From contig CAYWFX010000001.1 in the NCBI GenBank assembly GCA_964457945.1, positions 1-64,000 on the forward strand: DNA of 64,000 nt, written 5' to 3'. Made by a program: the position numbers and the translations under genes. Below are positions 60,817 to 64,000 of this stretch, piece after piece. The first letter of the stretch is position 1, and each line of letters opens with the position of its first letter. The notes under the pieces were generated by a model. It saw nothing but the letters and a program-made list of their open reading frames with translations. It ran no database searches and had not been told where the DNA came from. The stretch is from PHAA01 sp964457945 (GTDB lineage Bacteria; Bacillota; Syntrophomonadia; Syntrophomonadales; Syntrophomonadaceae).

Positions 60817-61656
60817 ATGAATGAAAAATTAAACAATTATTTAAACGGAGTGTTTGCATCCTATGAGGGATCGCACACGGTCGGGGATTTGAAAGAAGAA
60901 TTGCGCAAAGACTTACAGGAGCGCATGGATGACTTGAAAAAACAAGGGTACGATGATGCAACGGCTTATACCATGACCATTGACTCCATCGGAGATATTG
61001 AGGAAACCATTCATACCGTAGCAGCTCAAGCGAGAGGGTTGCAGCATTTGGTCATGACGAACTTTTCAATGACCAACCTTCCAAATTCCGACTTCAAGAG
61101 CATAACGGTGCATGACGGCAAATTTGCAAACAGCGTGTTAAGAGGGTCTGATTTCAGTGATTCAGACTTGACCGGCAGTTCTTTTAAAAACTGTGATTTG
61201 CGCGAAGTAAAGTTTGATAATTCTAACCTTACCAGAGCGAAATTAACATCGGCAGCATTAGGTGCTGCGAGTTTTCAAAACTGTATTCTTGAGAAGACGG
61301 ATTTAAGCAGTTCAGACTTGCGGGGCGCAATATTTAAAGGCGCCAACCTCACTGAGACAATAGTAACTAAAGTTGCGTTGAGCAGTACCACTTTTGAAAA
61401 CTGCACTTTTGATGGTACAGATTTTAACAGCTCAGATTTGAGCGGTGTCTGCTTCGACAACCAGACCTTCACTGGTGTCCTATTTGACCAGACCGGGCTG
61501 GCAAAGACTTCTTTCAGGAATGCTATTTTCAGAAATGTATCCTTTCGGTGGACTGATGCCAAAAAGACCATCTTCGATGGCACCACAATGGATAAGTTAA
61601 CCTATGCTGTGCTAAAAGGCAGCAAAGCAAACTTGACTAATGTCACCGTAATTTAG
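60817..61656 (+). CDS. HAAS domain fused to a pentapeptide-repeat domain
   Basis: 279 residues from the ATG eight bases after AAGGTGG (a GTG four codons earlier is unlikely). Residues 1-75 (LNNYLNGVFASYEGSHTVGD then LKEELRKDLQERMDDLKKQGYDDATAYTM) are the HAAS domain; residues 85-275 hold about 20 pentapeptide repeats of the A(D/N)LxX type (LRGSDFSDSDLTGSSFKNCD), which fold as a right-handed beta-helix. There is no membrane segment. In this family the HAAS domain usually precedes a membrane or DUF part; a pentapeptide partner suggests a DNA-mimic or scaffold role, as in Qnr or MfpA, but nothing shows gyrase binding here. Confidence 0.85.
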   Translation: MNEKLNNYLNGVFASYEGSHTVGDLKEELRKDLQERMDDLKKQGYDDATAYTMTIDSIGDIEETIHTVAAQARGLQHLVMTNFSMTNLPNSDFKSITVHDGKFANSVLRGSDFSDSDLTGSSFKNCDLREVKFDNSNLTRAKLTSAALGAASFQNCILEKTDLSSSDLRGAIFKGANLTETIVTKVALSSTTFENCTFDGTDFNSSDLSGVCFDNQTFTGVLFDQTGLAKTSFRNAIFRNVSFRWTDAKKTIFDGTTMDKLTYAVLKGSKANLTNVTVI

Positions 61657-61667
61657 GAGGGATTATC

Positions 61668-61723
61668 ATAAAACTAATACAGCAATTTCAGTAAACGACC
61701 TCGAGAAGTCTTTTAAGCATGTC
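61668..61723 (+). pseudogene. Dead N-terminus of an ABC ATPase gene
   Basis: After a fine AGGAGGG at 61655, the bases read AT then AAAACTAATACA: the G of the start codon appears deleted. The following 17 codons give KTNTAISVNDLEKSFKHV, the standard opening of a drug-type (DrrA-like) ABC ATPase. The similarity then stops. So the PadR/HAAS-pentapeptide operon once continued into an exporter gene. The sequence to 61812 holds no other intact gene. Confidence 0.6.
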
Positions 61724-61812
61724 ATATCCAGAATCAGGAATCAACTCAGCGATACGGTGGTTTACTATTTCCTGCGCCTTTTTTGTGATATGAATTAATA
61801 ATTTTAGTTACA

Positions 61813-62190
61813 TCAAGGTCCTATTGATGGAGTTCCCTGGTGAAACATTATTCGCCATTTACCTTCCTGCAATATCCAAATAGAACTGCGCAACGAATAT
61901 TCTAATAGTTCATCCTGTTTGCTATGCTTGGCTACACGGTAAATTGTTTGTGCAACGCCTGGTGCTAAAAGTTTTGCTTGAAAATCCATTAATGTCATTT
62001 TAACCATGGGCGAGGTTGGCAGCCCGTCGATAATCTGCTGTTTGTTGTAAGTACAACCTGAGCTGCCTAATTCTATGAAATCATCAGCAATAAGAATTGT
62101 AAGATCTTTTTCAGATTTACGAAATTCAGGTTGCAATAGTTTTTCTTCCATTAAAAGTAGTTGTTCATTCAATTCAGATTGAATTTTCAT
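61813..62190 (-). CDS. DUF4440/SnoaL-like protein
   Basis: 125 residues: LLLMEEKLLQPEFRKSEKDLTILIADDFIELGSSG is the first helix and strands of the DUF4440 form; YNKQQIIDGLP, YRVAKHSKQDELLEYSLRSSIWILQEGKWRIMFHQGTP complete the NTF2-like cone. Members are small-molecule binding or stress proteins. No residues show a particular activity. A ribosome-like GGAGAAACG lies before the ATG. It is the second NTF2-fold protein in the window. Confidence 0.85.
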   Translation of the reverse strand: MKIQSELNEQLLLMEEKLLQPEFRKSEKDLTILIADDFIELGSSGCTYNKQQIIDGLPTSPMVKMTLMDFQAKLLAPGVAQTIYRVAKHSKQDELLEYSLRSSIWILQEGKWRIMFHQGTPSIGP

Positions 62191-62295
62191 TCGTTTCTCC
62201 TTGATGCTTATAACATCCTAGTTAACATATTAGTATAATTAACATTCTGTTGATAATGTGAAACTATAAAAAACGAATGCTTGTAAAGTTGCTTT

Positions 62296-62949
62296 TTATT
62301 TAACAATGAGGCCTAGTAGGGTAGAAAGAGCAGCTGCTTGCATGGGGTTAACTATAGCACCATTAACATCAGTAATGTTTACACTTATACCTTCAATGTC
62401 ACAACTAGTAAAATCTATTCCTTTAAGACTTGTGAAGTTCATTTGAGCCTGAAGTAGATTAGTCTCTTGAAATACAACTTTTGATAATATTGAATTTTTA
62501 AAATCCGAGGAACATAACTGACATTCTAGGAATGCAACTTGCTTACAATTAGAATAGCTAAAAAAAGCATATTTGCCATTGCAATTTTCAAAAACTACAT
62601 CTCTCAAGGTGGCTTCACCTAGATTTATGCCAATAATTTTACTGTTTATAAATTCCACTCTATGTAATGAAGCTGCATTAAAATCAACATTTGATAAATC
62701 ACAGTTTTGAAATCTCACATCCATCAACTCTATATGTTTAAATGTTATTTTATTAAAAACGACATTATTAAATTTTACTTGTTTAAAAGCCATTCTCTCC
62801 GCCTCATGGTTTTCTAAAGAGCAATCGCTAATTATTCCAAAAGAAAATATAGTTTCATCCACTATATTTCCTCTAGATAACTCTATGATATCTAGAGAGT
62901 TATCAAATTTAGGCCTTAAAACCTTTGTTTTATTTTTCTTGTCTTCCAT
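62296..62949 (-). CDS. Pentapeptide-repeat protein
   Basis: 217 residues from the ATG after GGAGG (an in-frame ATG 17 codons upstream has no site). From about residue 40 on it is composed of pentapeptide repeats (FKHIELMDVRFQNCDLSNVDF, ATLRDVVFENC, KNSILSKVVFQETN), giving a right-handed beta-helix of five to six coils. It resembles in style the HAAS-pentapeptide protein 600 bases away but has no HAAS domain and has AT-rich codons. Function unknown. Confidence 0.85.
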   Translation of the reverse strand: MEDKKNKTKVLRPKFDNSLDIIELSRGNIVDETIFSFGIISDCSLENHEAERMAFKQVKFNNVVFNKITFKHIELMDVRFQNCDLSNVDFNAASLHRVEFINSKIIGINLGEATLRDVVFENCNGKYAFFSYSNCKQVAFLECQLCSSDFKNSILSKVVFQETNLLQAQMNFTSLKGIDFTSCDIEGISVNITDVNGAIVNPMQAAALSTLLGLIVK

Positions 62950-63255
62950 ATATACTTGCCTCCATTTCAAGCAAATTCCGAGGCCTGGGCGCGTGGACAC
63001 AAAGTTTACCTGCTCTATCTGTTCAAGGGTTATATGTAATTTTGGAATTTTTCTCTATTCATTACTAGCACCTCAAATAATGTCTCTTTCCTATTTTCTC
63101 ATATCTACTTACTATATTTTACCATTAGTAGAACCTAACTTGCCATATGCGATTTATTGATATGCTTTAATCAAATATATCGCTTTATAATACTATCTAA
63201 CGTAAGGATATTTAATAAACGAATAGCTTAAACAGACACTCGCGTATATCGCTAA

Positions 63256-63432
63256 CAATTTTACGTATGGGCAAAAGGATGTAATTTCCTGTATTTTGTC
63301 AATGAAAAACTGTTACCTTGGCTTTGGGATACTATTCAGAATTCGGAATAATTTATACATGTTTTCAGTACAAAGGACTATAGTGATTGTAAAGAAGTAT
63401 TCAAAAAGACCTTGAAAGCATTTGAAATTTAA
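63256..63432 (+). pseudogene. Coding relic upstream of the zinc-ribbon protein
   Basis: One frame reads YVWAKGCNFLYFVNEKLLPW plus LWDTIQNSE, then TAA, then FIHVFSTKDYSDCKEVFKKTLKAFEI and TAA. Both halves are in the same frame with protein-like composition. No start with a ribosome site. I take it as a gene fragment broken by one nonsense change. The remaining bases of 63001-63452 show nothing more. Confidence 0.35.
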
Positions 63433-63452
63433 TAAGAAAAGAGGGATTAATA

Positions 63453-63650
63453 ATGCCGCTGATATATTTTGAAGTATATTGTGCTAATTGTGGTGAGGGT
63501 TTATGTAAACTTACAACTGTTGATGAAAGAAGTGGAATTAAATTAGAAATTAAGCCTTGCCCTGAATGCTTAAAATATGCTGAAAGTGATGGATTTGATA
63601 AAGGATTATTTAAAGGTTGTGAAGTTACTAGGGAACAGGCTGAAGAATAA
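63453..63650 (+). CDS. Small zinc-ribbon protein
   Basis: 65 residues: IYFEVYCANCGEGLCKLTTV and IKPCPECLKYAESDGFDKG. Two CxxC pairs 26 residues apart make a plausible zinc ribbon. AGAGGG lies seven bases before the ATG. Small, acidic, likely intact. Function unknown. Confidence 0.65.
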   Translation: MPLIYFEVYCANCGEGLCKLTTVDERSGIKLEIKPCPECLKYAESDGFDKGLFKGCEVTREQAEE

Positions 63651-63861
63651 AGTATTGGTATTGATGCAATTTAGTACTATCGTTTCTAGGCTTTCTGCCT
63701 AAAAACATTTCTTGGATTTGGTCTGGACAAGCAACCATAGCTTGCTCAATTTTATTTGGCAAATCTTATTTTTGTTTGGGCAGTTAGGTAATTAACAGCA
63801 TGAGTATATCGGTCTTGTACCGCATTCATGTTGAGAATAAAAACTTGTTCGTTGCTGAAAG

Positions 63862-64000
63862 CTATACTTTGTCAGGCTTCCTTCTACACGGCATCATTAT
63901 AGCTTCGCCGTCGACTACTATTTCATCCCTCTGGTTGGTGCAATAGGTGCGCAGCCATACCCGGTTTTTGGGTTCATCCTTTTTGGTCACCTCAACGATC
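63862..64000 (-). CDS. MaoC/hotdog-fold dehydratase, C-terminal part (cut by window edge)
   Basis: 46 codons are visible; the start lies beyond the window. The sequence VTKKDEPKNRVWLRTYCTNQ followed by DEIVVDGEAIMMPCRRK matches the C-terminal strands of MaoC-type (R)-specific enoyl-CoA hydratases (PhaJ-like), whose ending is usually G-E-A-x-V-x-P. It probably belongs to another acyl-CoA gene group outside. The 63651-63861 gap holds a small hairpin (TAGGC-N5-GCCTA) and nothing else. Confidence 0.65.
   Translation of the reverse strand, partial: IVEVTKKDEPKNRVWLRTYCTNQRDEIVVDGEAIMMPCRRKPDKV

Overview
The window looks like chromosome of a low-GC, anaerobic, endospore-forming member of the Clostridia (Firmicutes). 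Support: strong AGGAGG-type ribosome sites, a T-box leader, a prkA-yhbH-spoVR cluster, sepF, PadR/HAAS gene pairs, and a syntroph- or Peptococcaceae-like fatty acid oxidation locus with ETF and ETF:quinone oxidoreductase. Genus is not fixed by the sequence. There are no rRNA or tRNA genes and no CRISPR array.

Layout. 1-7.9 kb: a cut-off AraC regulator, a MacAB-like export operon (4063-5022, 1520-4021, 816-1487), gene relics, a lone GyrI-type domain, a ferritin-like protein with a 19-codon leader ORF, and a ribbon-helix-helix protein. 8.1-12.5 kb: a visibly GC-richer two-gene ABC island with a 1237-residue coiled-coil permease. 12.8-16.1 kb: a lipoprotein and a cadCA-like heavy-metal efflux operon with a near-ideal operator. 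16.2-22.3 kb: an accessory zone (decayed DUF4173 gene, sepF paralogue, HsdR-N-like protein, tyrosine recombinase, inverted repeat, relics, glucosaminidase, acetyltransferase). 22.4-31.4 kb: shikimate kinase-like gene, then a peptide-use operon (DppDFBC, binding protein, PatB-like lyase, M24 peptidase). 32.0-36.6 kb: prkA-yhbH-spoVR on the plus strand. 37.0-38.3 kb: an excisionase-HTH/PBP regulator and a small Cys-rich protein.

38.5-54.1 kb is the most coherent system: two minus-strand acyl-CoA operons plus their probable activator. Operon A is CoA-transferase, crotonase, SDR, acyl-CoA dehydrogenase, FixC-like and FixX-like proteins, EtfB and EtfA. Operon B is a 606-residue acyl-CoA dehydrogenase and a crotonase, then a terminator and a GntP-type permease. 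The regulator has two PAS-like regions, a sigma-54 AAA+ domain and a Fis HTH. Each of the three transcription units has a consensus sigma-54 -24/-12 promoter, and upstream of each lie paired GTGAC-N6-GTCAC sites. For operon B and the regulator the sites are exactly 40 bp apart and about 80 bp from the -24 box; for operon A the pair is shifted by about one helical turn. I read this as an autoregulated sigma-54 switch for carboxylate/acyl-CoA oxidation delivering electrons through ETF to quinone.

54.2-64 kb: ileS of the HHAWG clade under an Ile T-box, a QueG-like ferredoxin-domain protein, two PadR/HAAS loci (one a HAAS-pentapeptide fusion followed by the dead start of an ABC ATPase gene), an NTF2-fold protein, a second pentapeptide protein, a small zinc-ribbon protein and the end of a MaoC-like gene. 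Decayed genes are frequent throughout, mostly in the accessory stretches.
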